Under the pieces are notes generated by a model. The model had not been told where the DNA came from. It saw nothing but the letters and a program-made list of their open reading frames with translations, and did no database searches. A stretch of DNA of 64,000 bases from NCBI GenBank assembly GCA_016714765.1, contig JADKCF010000011.1:53672-117671 (forward strand), in the 5' to 3' direction. The translations under genes and the position numbers were made by a program. Source of the DNA: Saprospiraceae bacterium. Its GTDB lineage: Bacteria > Bacteroidota > Bacteroidia > Chitinophagales > Saprospiraceae. Below, in pieces: positions 1 through 8,269 of the stretch (the first letter of the stretch is position 1; every line of letters begins with the position of its first letter).

Positions 1-574
1 TAAAAAATATTTTTATTCTGCGTACGAGCAGATGCCTGATCTGCTGGAAGATTTTAGGTCCAATCCTACAGGGTCATTAGGCACCGTAAAATGTTTCCCC
101 TGGCAAATTGATGGCAGATTTTTGCTGATGGGTGATGCAGCTCACGCCGTGGTGCCTTTTTATGGTCAGGGGATGAATGCCTCCTTTGAGGACGTACTGG
201 TACTGGATAGTCTGATAGATACATACGATGGAGACTGGTCTCTCATAATGCCGGAATATCAGAAAAACAGGAAAGACGACACTGATGCCATCGCAGATCT
301 TGCTGTAGATAACCAATATGAGATGAGGGATGCCACGGCAGACCCTGTGTTCTTATTAAAACGACGCATTGAGTTGTACCTGGAGCAGCAATACCCACAT
401 TACTTCAGTAAGTATAGCATGGTTACTTTTAGGGCTGATATCCCATACAGCCAAGCCATGCACAAAGGCAGGCAACAAGACGCCATTTTGATGCAATATG
501 CACAGGAAATAGAAAGTTTTGACAGGATGGAAGCAAGTGTCATTTTAAAAAAACTGGAACACCTGTATGTTTAG
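1..574 (+). CDS. kmo: Kynurenine 3-monooxygenase, 3' part (5' end outside window)
   Basis: This is the C-terminal part (about 190 residues) of a class A FAD-dependent aromatic hydroxylase. The frame is open from base 2, so the true start lies upstream of the window. The visible part carries the flavin-binding GDAAHAVVPFYGQGMNA segment, where GD contacts the FAD ribityl chain, followed by FEDV. This combination, and the preceding NPTGSL and TVKCFPW stretch, is typical of kynurenine 3-monooxygenase, which uses NADPH and O2 to make 3-hydroxykynurenine in tryptophan breakdown or de novo NAD synthesis. The last 70 or so residues are the helical C-terminal region of the family. It converges with the SMP-30-like gene, whose stop is 17 nt away. 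Another flavin monooxygenase of the same group is possible but less likely. Confidence 0.88.
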   Translation, partial: KKYFYSAYEQMPDLLEDFRSNPTGSLGTVKCFPWQIDGRFLLMGDAAHAVVPFYGQGMNASFEDVLVLDSLIDTYDGDWSLIMPEYQKNRKDDTDAIADLAVDNQYEMRDATADPVFLLKRRIELYLEQQYPHYFSKYSMVTFRADIPYSQAMHKGRQQDAILMQYAQEIESFDRMEASVILKKLEHLYV

Positions 575-590
575 GCATCCAAAGTAAATA

Positions 591-1607
591 TTACAATTTC
601 TCTTTTATTAATTTGACACGCATAAGGTAACTATGTGCTGTCATGTAAAGATAGTTTTCATCACTATCCAGGGCACAGTTGGCAGTGGCCTGACCAGTAT
701 TGATAGTACCAAGATGCCGGCCATCCTGATCAAAGACTAAAATACCACCAGGACCGGATCCAAAAATTATTCCGCTTTTACTAATCTTCATTCCATCCGG
801 AAGTCCTTTATTGCCTGGCACCAATGCGGTCACATCTGCAAATAGAGCGCTTGAAAGTATCTTTTTATCTGCGTCCAGCATATATTTCATCCATATGGCT
901 TTATCAGGATCAGAGTTGGCGACATACATTGTTTTTTCATCAGCTGACATGACTATACCATTGGGTTTGGACAAAGTGCTATCCAGCAAAGATATATTGC
1001 CGTCTTTTTTTAATCTGTAAACACCATTAAAACTTATTTCTTTGATGCTGTCCTTGTCCAGTCCCGGTAGTCCATATGGAGGATCAGTAAAAAATATGTC
1101 TCCATCTTTTGTGATAAATAAATCATTGGGGCTATTAAATTTTTTGCCTCCGTAATTTGTGGCTAAAAACTCAAAGCTGTCTTTAGGCTGAGCAAGAGGT
1201 GCATTCATTTTTGCCACCGCTCTGTTGCCATGTTGACATAAAATCAAATGACCGGTTTTATCCAACATGAGGCCATTAGCACCTTCTGTACCGCCTTTTG
1301 GATTTATGATAGTATATCCCGAGGGCTTGAGATAGACCTGTTTACCATTTTTTTCGTCCCACGAATAAATAGTATTTGCTGGTACATCTGTAAATATCAG
1401 CATGTTTTCATTTTTTAGCCAAAGGGGGCCTTCTGACCATGTAAAGCTATCAGCCAGTATTTCAATAATAACACTTGTATCAATAATGCTGAGCAGTTGA
1501 GGATCTTTAACTTCTATTTTACCTGCAGAAACGGACTTCGGTACAGATTTTTCTTTGCACGAAAAGAGCAGGATTACAGTGGATATAAATAAAATGGGGA
1601 ATTTCAT
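591..1607 (-). CDS. SMP-30/gluconolactonase-like lipoprotein
   Basis: A 338-residue protein starting with a short lipoprotein signal that ends in a lipobox-like LLFSC, so it is probably tethered to a membrane. The rest resembles the six-bladed SMP-30/gluconolactonase/LRE beta-propeller: FTWSEGPLW near residue 55, GANGLMLD near 110, SPNDLFITKDGDIFFTDPPYG near 160 and KPNGIVMSADEKTMYVANS near 215 match the conserved metal-site segments (Glu of SEGP, Asn of SPND). The family hydrolyses sugar lactones or related esters; the substrate here cannot be read from sequence. It starts 11 nt after the stop of the GT2 gene and is likely co-transcribed with it. Confidence 0.85.
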   Translation of the reverse strand: MKFPILFISTVILLFSCKEKSVPKSVSAGKIEVKDPQLLSIIDTSVIIEILADSFTWSEGPLWLKNENMLIFTDVPANTIYSWDEKNGKQVYLKPSGYTIINPKGGTEGANGLMLDKTGHLILCQHGNRAVAKMNAPLAQPKDSFEFLATNYGGKKFNSPNDLFITKDGDIFFTDPPYGLPGLDKDSIKEISFNGVYRLKKDGNISLLDSTLSKPNGIVMSADEKTMYVANSDPDKAIWMKYMLDADKKILSSALFADVTALVPGNKGLPDGMKISKSGIIFGSGPGGILVFDQDGRHLGTINTGQATANCALDSDENYLYMTAHSYLMRVKLIKEKL

Positions 1608-1618
1608 AATATTTGATT

Positions 1619-2505
1619 TTAAGATGACTTTAGATGTTGAATAAAAAGATAGAGTTTCCAGATATTAAACAAAGGTATAGATGGATTGTCTGAAAGTATA
1701 TTTTTATTGATCTTTTCTTCATTTTTTTGGAAAGTCCATTTAAACAATGTCAGTAAGCCATACTCTTTCAGTCGCAGATATGTATTTATAAGTCGGGTAG
1801 GAGGGACCTTTCCATGCTGGTATAATTGAGCGAGATTGGAGATGGCCTGATTTGTTTTTTTTATAAATACGGTATTCAATTCGAGACCATCGTGGATGAC
1901 AGGGTTATCTATATGTTTTATTCTGACTCCTTTTTGCTTCAGATCAAAAGCGTACAAAAGATCTTCGTACCCATAGCCCTCTACTTTTTCATCAAACAAA
2001 TTTTGAACAAATAATTTTTCTGGGATCAGAAAGTTATTGGATTGGAAGTTTAGATATGGGTTTTTATTTCTTGTTTTGACAGAAAGAGCTTCTCTTTTAG
2101 TGCCATATTTCCAATGCAATATTTTCTTTTTTGACCTGGGCGCTTTAGGTATATATTTCCTTCCACCATAAATAACAGAACTGGTAGGAAGCTCTTTTAA
2201 ATAAGTTGCTATGAAGTCCTTAGATTTAATGGCACTGTCACCATCCAAAAATAAAATATATTCAAAATAAGCTGCTTTCCCCAGCCAGTTTCTGATTTTG
2301 CTTCTGCCAAGATTTTCGGACATTTCTGTGTAATTGACATTAATCTTAAATGCCAGTTCCTTATTCATGTCTTTATATTTTGCTCAGATTGATCATCAAA
2401 GCAAAGGATTTGAAAATTGATGTTTAATTTTGTGCACTGTTTGGTCAATGTGTACACAAGGGGTCGGACATCCTGATTGAAAATAGGTATTACTATGGAA
2501 AGCAT
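1619..2505 (-). CDS. Family 2 glycosyltransferase, apparent frameshift near 2374
   Basis: Two overlapping reading frames form one GT2 enzyme. The first (2505-2365, 46 residues) begins MLSIVIPIFN and reaches CFDDQS, the usual nucleotide-sugar-binding start of GT-A enzymes. The second (2368-1619, 249 residues) carries ENLGRSKIRNWL and LFLDGDSAI, which contains the DxD metal-binding motif. Neither half has the complete fold. Adding one A to the A-run near 2374 joins them as SEQKYKDMNKEL with no gap, and 887 nt plus 1 gives 296 codons. The stop and start overlap as ATGA, so translational coupling is formally possible, but a single-base error or mutation is simpler. Family role: transfer of an activated sugar, probably to a surface glycan. 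Confidence 0.8.
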
Positions 2506-2704
2506 CGTTGTACAATCAAATTGAATGTGTAAAGTAAAAGGTTTCTTAAATAAAAAGTGCTGCTTTATGCATCAAAAATTAATTTTGAGTGTTTTTATGA
2601 TGGTGTTGGAATATTATGCTTCATAAATAGACAGTATAAGTGCAAGTAAATTATCTATGTAAGTCTGATGCAAGGACACAAAATGAAAATTAAAAGAAAT
2701 AAGT

Positions 2705-3907
2705 ATGAAGTTTGAAAATAGTTTGAATGTGATACTGAATGATCACCAACTTTCATCTGAATTGAGGGATATAGCCCTAAAAGTGGTAAATGATGAGCGG
2801 GTCACCAATGAAGAGGCTATTTTGCTGTTTGATCAAGGCAGTTTATCTTTTGTGGGCAGTTTAGCTAATTATATTCGTGAACGCAAACACGGCAATAAAA
2901 CGTATTTCAACAGGAATTTTCACATAGAGCCTACTAATATTTGCCTTTATACATGTACTTTTTGTTCATACTCCCGACTTATCAAAAAAAGGGAAGAAGG
3001 ATGGGAATACACCCATGAAGAGATAATGGATATAGTGCGGAAATACGATGGTGTACCGGTTACAGAAGTCCATATTGTCGGTGGTGTCTTACCGCAATAC
3101 GACGTAAAGTTCTACACAGGCCTCTTTAAATCTATTAAGGCGCATAGACCGGAATTGCACGTCAAGGCACTTACACCGGTAGAATATCATTACATATTTA
3201 AAAAAGATAAGATCAGCTATGAAGATGGGATGAAACTGATGATGGACTCAGGATTGGATTCTATGCCAGGTGGGGGTGCAGAAATTTTTGATCCGGAAAT
3301 CAGAGACCAGATAGCAGGAGGGAAATGTAGCGGTGAGCAATGGTTGCGGATTCACGAAATTTGGCACGAGCTAGGTATGCGTAGCAATGCTACCATGTTA
3401 TATGGTCATATAGAAGCTTATCGTCACAGAGTAGATCATCTGGATAAGTTGCGACAGCTGCAGGACAAAACGGGTGGATTCCAGACTTTTATTCCCCTTA
3501 AATTCAGAAATGAAAACAATCAGCTATCACATCTTACAGAAAGCAGTGTAGTCGAAGATCTTAAGAATTATGCCATTTCCCGTATCTATCTTGATAATTT
3601 TGATCACATAAAATCTTATTGGCCAATGATAGGCAGGGATATGGCACAGCTATCTCTTGCTTTTGGTGTAGATGATATTGATGGTACGATAGATGACACC
3701 ACCAAAATATACTCTATGGCTGGATCAGAGGAACAGAACCCTGCCCTTTCCACAGAAGAATTAGTGAAAATGATCAAACGAGTGGGTCGAACACCTATAG
3801 AAAGAGGCACCTTGTATAACGTAGTCAGAGATTATACTGATGTAGTTTTTGAATCAGATAATGAGTACAAAGGATATTTGTCCTTGCCGGTACTGCATGA
3901 TTATTGA
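2705..3907 (+). CDS. mqnE: Aminodeoxyfutalosine synthase (radical SAM)
   Basis: A 400-residue radical SAM enzyme with the CX3CX2C cluster motif at C80, C84 and C87 (NICLYTCTFCSY). The MPGGGAEIFDPEIR segment near residue 190 and the ATMLYGHIE segment are characteristic of MqnE and its relative MqnC. The N-terminal helical region and overall length fit MqnE better, which joins 3-enolpyruvylbenzoate to adenosine to give aminodeoxyfutalosine in the alternative menaquinone pathway. It stands alone between opposite-strand neighbours and ends in a bidirectional hairpin terminator. The ATG at 2705 gives the usual family N-terminus. No other mqn gene is in the window. MqnC or a CofH-like enzyme is the main alternative. 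Confidence 0.88.
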   Translation: MKFENSLNVILNDHQLSSELRDIALKVVNDERVTNEEAILLFDQGSLSFVGSLANYIRERKHGNKTYFNRNFHIEPTNICLYTCTFCSYSRLIKKREEGWEYTHEEIMDIVRKYDGVPVTEVHIVGGVLPQYDVKFYTGLFKSIKAHRPELHVKALTPVEYHYIFKKDKISYEDGMKLMMDSGLDSMPGGGAEIFDPEIRDQIAGGKCSGEQWLRIHEIWHELGMRSNATMLYGHIEAYRHRVDHLDKLRQLQDKTGGFQTFIPLKFRNENNQLSHLTESSVVEDLKNYAISRIYLDNFDHIKSYWPMIGRDMAQLSLAFGVDDIDGTIDDTTKIYSMAGSEEQNPALSTEELVKMIKRVGRTPIERGTLYNVVRDYTDVVFESDNEYKGYLSLPVLHDY

Positions 3908-3935
3908 GTGACATAAAGATATAACATATTCAAAA

Positions 3936-3974
3936 CAAAAAAGAGCTGTGATGTTTGGTCACAGCTCTTTTTAT
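3936..3974. terminator. Bidirectional intrinsic terminator
   Basis: An 11-bp perfect stem, AAGAGCTGTGA (3941-3951) with TCACAGCTCTT (3959-3969), has A-rich DNA on the left and a T-run on the right. It therefore can end both mqnE (+) and the converging cytochrome c peroxidase gene (-). Confidence 0.85.
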
Positions 3975-4002
3975 TTATGAGATATTTATATTTAAAATTC
4001 TA

Positions 4003-5322
4003 TTAATTGCAACCCATATCTATTTTGGAGGCAGGATCATTATTAGGAAAACACATACCGGACAAAACACGCTCAGGCACATATCTCTTAAGGTTTGGAT
4101 CTTTAAGACCTGATTTCAAAAACTCCGTCAGGTCTTTTACTTCCTCATCAGTCAGTCCAAGTGGTCTGATAAAAGTGGACAACTGACTGTCAGGTACTCT
4201 TTGGTTTTGTTTGATACCGGTGTTGAAATATTTTACAACATCTTCCAGTGTCTCCTTGCTGCCACCATGGAAATATGGACCACTGTCTCCGAGATTATAT
4301 AACTGAGGCGTTCTGAATTTAAACATATCTTCAGCCCTTCCGGTAAAACCGCCACGACCCAGATTTCTCCTGTCTGCAGGTCCGGTCTTGAGACCTCCAT
4401 GCTCATACAGGTCATCGACACCCAAGGCTTCGAACTTCATGGAGCCAAGATTTTTTTCATAATGGCATCCATTACATCCTGCTTTACCAAAAAACAATAC
4501 TGCACCCTTTTTTTGCTGTTCTGTCATGGCATTATTGTCGCCTTTCAGCCAAAGTTGGAAAGGTGCCTGATTGGTGAGGTTTTGCCTAAGGTATGCAGAA
4601 ATGGCAAAACTGGCTCCTTTACGGGAATACCTTTCAGCTTCAGGCATATCTGGAAAAGCTTTATCAAACAATTCCTTATAGCCTGCTGCTTCTATGATTT
4701 CTTTTGTGTATTGCATGCGGTGCACTTTGAGACCTTCTATGTTCTGTCCTTCCAGTGCTCCCAATCTTTCGTGGTTTCTTGCTGTCCCGGGATCAAAAAC
4801 ACCCCACATGCTTTCTGTACCTATATTATGTCCATCAGAACCGAACGAACCGTTCCACATGGTATTTTCTACATAAGCCACATTTAATGTCACCAGAGGT
4901 CTGGCTCCCTGAGCGTCTATACTGTCATTGGCATAGTAGGGGTATTTGATACGGCTCTCACCTTGTCTGCCAAATCCAAAACCACCATCTGCAATTCCCT
5001 GCATCCTGCCAGGTCTGAAACCTGATTCAGGCACATGACACGATGAGCAGGTAAATGTAAACTTTTGATCAAATCTTTTCGCTTCATTGGCAAATGCCGG
5101 TTCAAAGAATAGGAGCTTTCCGAGAGCTATCTTCTCTTTTGTCAATGGATTGGATGGTGATTGTGGTATAGACGCATAATCTGTTTCGGAAGGTAGTATG
5201 TACCTTTCGCGGTCGTTGATGAGATTGTTCAGATCTTTGTCAACAGTTGATAATTCGTCATGATTACAGCCAACAAAAATGATACCTACGGCAAATACTG
5301 TGAGGAGGGTTTTGAATGTCAT
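4003..5322 (-). CDS. Di-haem cytochrome c peroxidase family lipoprotein
   Basis: The 439-residue protein starts with a lipoprotein signal ending IIFVGC (Cys19), so it is exported and anchored. It has two c-type haem motifs, CSSCH at C92/C95/H96 and CNGCH at C283/C286/H287, in the layout of the bacterial cytochrome c peroxidase/MauG family. The C-terminal part has FRTPQLYNLGDSGPYFHGGS, a typical segment of these proteins. Peroxidases of this type reduce H2O2 in the periplasm using electrons from small cytochromes; some relatives oxidise other substrates. A longer reading frame from 5367 exists, but a promoter-like TATCTTTG box (5350-5357) lies inside it and the signal peptide begins at 5322, so I use that start. 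Confidence 0.9.
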   Translation of the reverse strand: MTFKTLLTVFAVGIIFVGCNHDELSTVDKDLNNLINDRERYILPSETDYASIPQSPSNPLTKEKIALGKLLFFEPAFANEAKRFDQKFTFTCSSCHVPESGFRPGRMQGIADGGFGFGRQGESRIKYPYYANDSIDAQGARPLVTLNVAYVENTMWNGSFGSDGHNIGTESMWGVFDPGTARNHERLGALEGQNIEGLKVHRMQYTKEIIEAAGYKELFDKAFPDMPEAERYSRKGASFAISAYLRQNLTNQAPFQLWLKGDNNAMTEQQKKGAVLFFGKAGCNGCHYEKNLGSMKFEALGVDDLYEHGGLKTGPADRRNLGRGGFTGRAEDMFKFRTPQLYNLGDSGPYFHGGSKETLEDVVKYFNTGIKQNQRVPDSQLSTFIRPLGLTDEEVKDLTEFLKSGLKDPNLKRYVPERVLSGMCFPNNDPASKIDMGCN

Positions 5323-5349
5323 AATATCGAAATGTTTAAAATTAAAGGT

Positions 5350-5357
5350 CAAAGATA
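5350..5357 (-). promoter_or_regulatory. -7 box of the cytochrome c peroxidase gene
   Basis: On the minus strand this reads TATCTTTG, a full match to the Bacteroidota -7 consensus TAnnTTTG, 27 nt before the chosen ATG at 5322. I see no clear -33 TTG at 17-23 nt. It supports the short start of the gene. Confidence 0.55.
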
Positions 5358-5633
5358 AAAAAAGCAATTATTATGTATAGCTTTTACTTATAATTGTATA
5401 AGAAATATTTAAAATGATATTTTGAAATCGAGAAACTACAAGAATTCATTCCATTATACCTTTTGTATAAAAAACCAAATAGTATGCCATATTTTTCTTA
5501 ATGTACTAAAAAACAGTATTTAACAGGTTTTAAAAAATATTAATGTGAATAATTAGTTAAAAGTATATTTTTTATATTAAATAATTGTGTAATATGTTAA
5601 ATTTACTATAATTTTACACCTTTTAGGAAAACC
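5358..5633. other. AT-rich intergenic stretch without a gene
   Basis: About 280 nt of very AT-rich sequence between the peroxidase promoter and the mini-gene. I find no open frame with a plausible start, no strong hairpin and no repeat. Confidence 0.5.
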
Positions 5634-5668
5634 TTGCTTGACAGGCTCGGATTTATGCCATATATTTA
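5634..5668 (+). promoter_or_regulatory. Promoter-like pair ahead of the mini-gene
   Basis: TTG at 5638-5640 (another at 5634-5636) is followed after 20 nt by TATATTTA (5661-5668), one base off the TAnnTTTG consensus. The spacing is within the 17-23 nt reported for Bacteroidota. Transcription would begin near 5673. Confidence 0.4.
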
Positions 5669-5683
5669 TAAAAATTTTGACCC

Positions 5684-5752
5684 ATGATCATTTTCACTAT
5701 TGCCTTGATGGTACTCATCATGTTTGGGGACAGGATCCTCAAAGAGGCGTAA
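5684..5752 (+). CDS. Possible 22-residue hydrophobic micropeptide
   Basis: A short frame begins MIIFTIALMVLIMFG and ends with a charged tail DRILKEA. It could be a single membrane-spanning helix. It sits between a promoter-like pair ending at 5668 and a strong terminator at 5760, so the unit would be transcribed as an RNA of about 120 nt. No clear ribosome binding site is visible and only about 10 nt of leader would exist. The unit could equally be a small RNA in which the frame is accidental. I do not recognise a family. Confidence 0.35.
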   Translation: MIIFTIALMVLIMFGDRILKEA

Positions 5753-5759
5753 AGGAACT

Positions 5760-5796
5760 AAGGCTGACTTCATCCCCCCGAAGTCAGCCTTTTTTA
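5760..5796 (+). terminator. Strong intrinsic terminator
   Basis: A perfect 12-bp stem, AAGGCTGACTTC (5760-5771) with GAAGTCAGCCTT (5780-5791), an 8-nt C-rich loop and a T-run to 5795. It closes the mini-gene and separates it from the SPOR gene. Confidence 0.85.
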
Positions 5797-5858
5797 TCAT
5801 ACTTACGACAGTAATTTAAAATATAAGGCATACATTTCTGAAAGATTAAAAATTGTGT

Positions 5859-5866
5859 TACTTTTG
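5859..5866 (+). promoter_or_regulatory. -7 box of the SPOR-yedK pair
   Basis: TACTTTTG fully matches TAnnTTTG and lies 31 nt ahead of the ATG at 5898. Confidence 0.5.
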
Positions 5867-5897
5867 AATTAAATTTATTAAAGAGTTTTTTATTACT

Positions 5898-6545
5898 ATG
5901 GGTAGATTAATGCGGATTGCTATTTATGCTTTTATCATTTTGATATTATATTTTTGGGTGACAGCTATCATGAAGTCTTACCAAAAGTCAAAGTCGGAGG
6001 CAGTCATGGAAACTCCCGCCCTCTTAGATACACTGGCATCCGATTCATTGGTAATCACAGAGGCAGACACTACAGAGACAGAAAAACTTATCCGAAATGA
6101 AGACATAGTAAGCAATACCATAGATTATAATGAAGTGGACTCAAAAGTCAAGGAGCTGGAACAAAAAGCCAGCAAAGAAGCAGAGGTAGTTAAAACTAAA
6201 GATAAGGTCTCGAAACCCACAGTATCGAGTCAAAATCCCCCTTCTACTGCGCCTAGACCTGTCTCTCAAGAAAATAAAAACAATAAAATTGCCAATACCG
6301 GCACCATAGTCAAAGGTGATGGTGGAAAATATATGGTAATGGCAGGAAGCTACCTTCTCAAGGAAAACGCAGCTAAAATGGTTAAGAAGTTGAAAACTTT
6401 GGGATATGAACAAGCTGAGATTGTAGTATTTCAGTCTTCACAATATCATTCTGTCGTAGCAGCGAGGTTTGCATCTGAGGCTACGGCCCAAAATGCTGCA
6501 GCAGCTCTGAAGAGAAAAGGAGTAGATAGTTTTGTTAAAAAATAA
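5898..6545 (+). CDS. SPOR-domain membrane protein
   Basis: A 215-residue protein with one N-terminal membrane helix (about residues 5-24), a long acidic then lysine-, serine- and proline-rich linker (about 30-135), and a C-terminal SPOR domain (about 142-215) beginning GGKYMVMAGSYLLKENA. SPOR domains bind glycan strands lacking stem peptides and usually bring proteins to the division septum, so a role in cell-wall remodelling or division is likely. The topology, with a short cytoplasmic tail and a periplasmic SPOR domain, fits that. The yedK-like gene follows after 24 nt and may share its transcript. Confidence 0.85.
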   Translation: MGRLMRIAIYAFIILILYFWVTAIMKSYQKSKSEAVMETPALLDTLASDSLVITEADTTETEKLIRNEDIVSNTIDYNEVDSKVKELEQKASKEAEVVKTKDKVSKPTVSSQNPPSTAPRPVSQENKNNKIANTGTIVKGDGGKYMVMAGSYLLKENAAKMVKKLKTLGYEQAEIVVFQSSQYHSVVAARFASEATAQNAAAALKRKGVDSFVKK

Positions 6546-6569
6546 TTTCATCAATACGCTGAATATACC

Positions 6570-7280
6570 ATGTGCGGCAGATCCTCACTGACTAAAACTG
6601 AAAAAGAAATAGAAGCGCGCTTTCATGCGACATTTTACTCAGAAGAACTGGAAAGGTACAATCCCCTGCCCAATTACAATGCAGCCCCGACTCATATGCT
6701 ACCCATCATACAAATGAATGATAAAGACCATATACATCTGTACCGATGGGGATTGATACCCTCATGGGCAAAAGACAAATCTGTTGGGGCAAAAATGATC
6801 AATGCGAGGTCAGAGACACTGCTGGAGAAGCCGGTTTTTAAAACCCTGGTGTCTTCCCAAAGATGTATCGTCCCACTAGATGGGTTTTATGAATGGAAGC
6901 GTGAAGGCAAGACCAAGATACCATTCAGGATACAAACAACAGATCAGGAAATCTTTACTGTTGCCGGTTTATGGGATATGTGGAAAGACCATGTATCAGG
7001 TGAGACCATCCACAGTTTTACTATTATCACAATTGCCCCTAATTCATTGATGAAAGACATTCATGACAGAATGCCGGCCATCTTGCTAACACAAAATGAA
7101 AAGCACTGGCTGGACCATGAAATAAAAGCAACAGATGCTATCCAGCTGTTGGTACCGTATCCTTCTGAGCGCATGAAAGCTTATGAAGTTTCAGACAAAG
7201 TCAATAGTGTAAAGGTCAACGAACCGGCACTCATTGATCCTGCCACACATCCTCAGCCTTTCCAGACCAGTCTTTTTTGA
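6570..7280 (+). CDS. yedK: SRAP/HMCES-type DNA-protein crosslink protein (YedK)
   Basis: A 236-residue SRAP-domain protein. It begins MCGR, so Cys2 is exposed after removal of Met1; in the family this cysteine forms a thiazolidine crosslink with abasic sites in single-stranded DNA. The other family landmarks are present: the W-G-L-I-P-W stretch (YRWGLIPSWAKD), INARSET, DGFYEW with its conserved Glu, and IHDRMP with its conserved His. Length matches the usual 220-240 residues. It follows the SPOR gene closely. The role is protection of abasic sites at replication forks. Confidence 0.93.
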   Translation: MCGRSSLTKTEKEIEARFHATFYSEELERYNPLPNYNAAPTHMLPIIQMNDKDHIHLYRWGLIPSWAKDKSVGAKMINARSETLLEKPVFKTLVSSQRCIVPLDGFYEWKREGKTKIPFRIQTTDQEIFTVAGLWDMWKDHVSGETIHSFTIITIAPNSLMKDIHDRMPAILLTQNEKHWLDHEIKATDAIQLLVPYPSERMKAYEVSDKVNSVKVNEPALIDPATHPQPFQTSLF

Positions 7281-7350
7281 TAACACATCATATCAGTCTG
7301 TAAAATGCTAGAGTTTGTCGATAATTAGTGCATGGCAAACTTTTAATGTT

Positions 7351-7358
7351 TACTTTTG
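7351..7358 (+). promoter_or_regulatory. -7 box of the LolA-like gene
   Basis: TACTTTTG, a full TAnnTTTG match, 35 nt before the ATG at 7394. Confidence 0.5.
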
Positions 7359-7393
7359 TTTAAATAATTTTTTAAAATCAAACCAATTTATAC

Positions 7394-8149
7394 ATGAAAT
7401 TTAGAAATGTTTTTTTAGTTGCTAGCCTGCTGATAGCCGCAGGAAACGCTGTATTTGCTCAAACAGCAGAAGAAATCATCAATAAATACATAGAAAACAC
7501 AGGAGGACGAGATGCATGGTCCAAGCTGGTTTCAATGAGATCCACTGCAAAGGTAAAAGCTCAGGGAATGGAATTCCCTGCCATTATGCTTTCCAAGCCT
7601 ATGAAACAAAAAGTATCACTCACTTTTCAGGGTATGAATATCGTTCAGCCTGCATTCGATGGAACCACAGGATGGAACACCAACTTCATGACTATGAAAG
7701 CTGAGAAAATGGAAGCCGAAGATAATGAAATTACAAAGGCAGAAGTAGCTGACTTTCCGGATGCTTTTCTGAAACATAAAGAAAAAGGGTATCATCTCGA
7801 ACTTCAGGGTAGTGAGACGGTAGAAGGTACAGATTGTTTTAAAATCAAACTTACTAAAAAGCCCGTCGTTATAGATGGAAAAGAAGAAGAAAATGCAGTT
7901 GTATACTTCTTCGACAAAGAAAACTTCATTCCAATACTGACCAGATCATTGATCAAAAAAGGTCCTGCCAAAGGCAAGTTTTCGGAGACCTCTATGTCAG
8001 ATTATCAGGAAGTCAATGGCCTGATGCTGCCATTTACTATGGATCAGAAATTTGATGGTCAGGTGGTAGCCAGTATCGCTGTCGAAAAGATAGAGTTGAA
8101 CGTAGAAATTGATGATAAAGAGTTTGCTTTTCCTGAAGGAAATGAATAA
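7394..8149 (+). CDS. Periplasmic LolA/LppX-fold protein
   Basis: A 251-residue protein with a Sec signal peptide cleaved after about residue 22 (NAVFAQ). The mature part resembles the outer-membrane lipoprotein-sorting-protein superfamily: an N-terminal helix (TAEEIINKYIENTGG), then strands with MEFPAIMLSKPMKQKVS, FDGTTGW, and a late repeat-like GLMLPFTMDQKFDG. Proteins of this fold bind lipids or lipoproteins in the periplasm. This is not a canonical LolA, which is shorter, so the ligand is unknown. It has its own promoter-like box and precedes the BNR protein by 120 nt. Confidence 0.7.
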   Translation: MKFRNVFLVASLLIAAGNAVFAQTAEEIINKYIENTGGRDAWSKLVSMRSTAKVKAQGMEFPAIMLSKPMKQKVSLTFQGMNIVQPAFDGTTGWNTNFMTMKAEKMEAEDNEITKAEVADFPDAFLKHKEKGYHLELQGSETVEGTDCFKIKLTKKPVVIDGKEEENAVVYFFDKENFIPILTRSLIKKGPAKGKFSETSMSDYQEVNGLMLPFTMDQKFDGQVVASIAVEKIELNVEIDDKEFAFPEGNE

Positions 8150-8269
8150 ACATAAGCTTTTTTTCGAATAATACATAGCACGTATATAATTGCTTGCTTT
8201 TTCGGAATGCCCGTAGAAAGCCTGAGAATCCTTTAAATCAATATTTTTTTACCCAACCCAATCAATACA

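Noticed and set aside
2683..2715. 10-codon frame just upstream of and overlapping mqnE
   Set aside because: Too short to judge, no ribosome site or conservation evidence; more likely chance.
4399..4887. 162-residue plus-strand frame inside the peroxidase gene
   Set aside because: Antisense to the conserved di-haem enzyme; no signal or domain.
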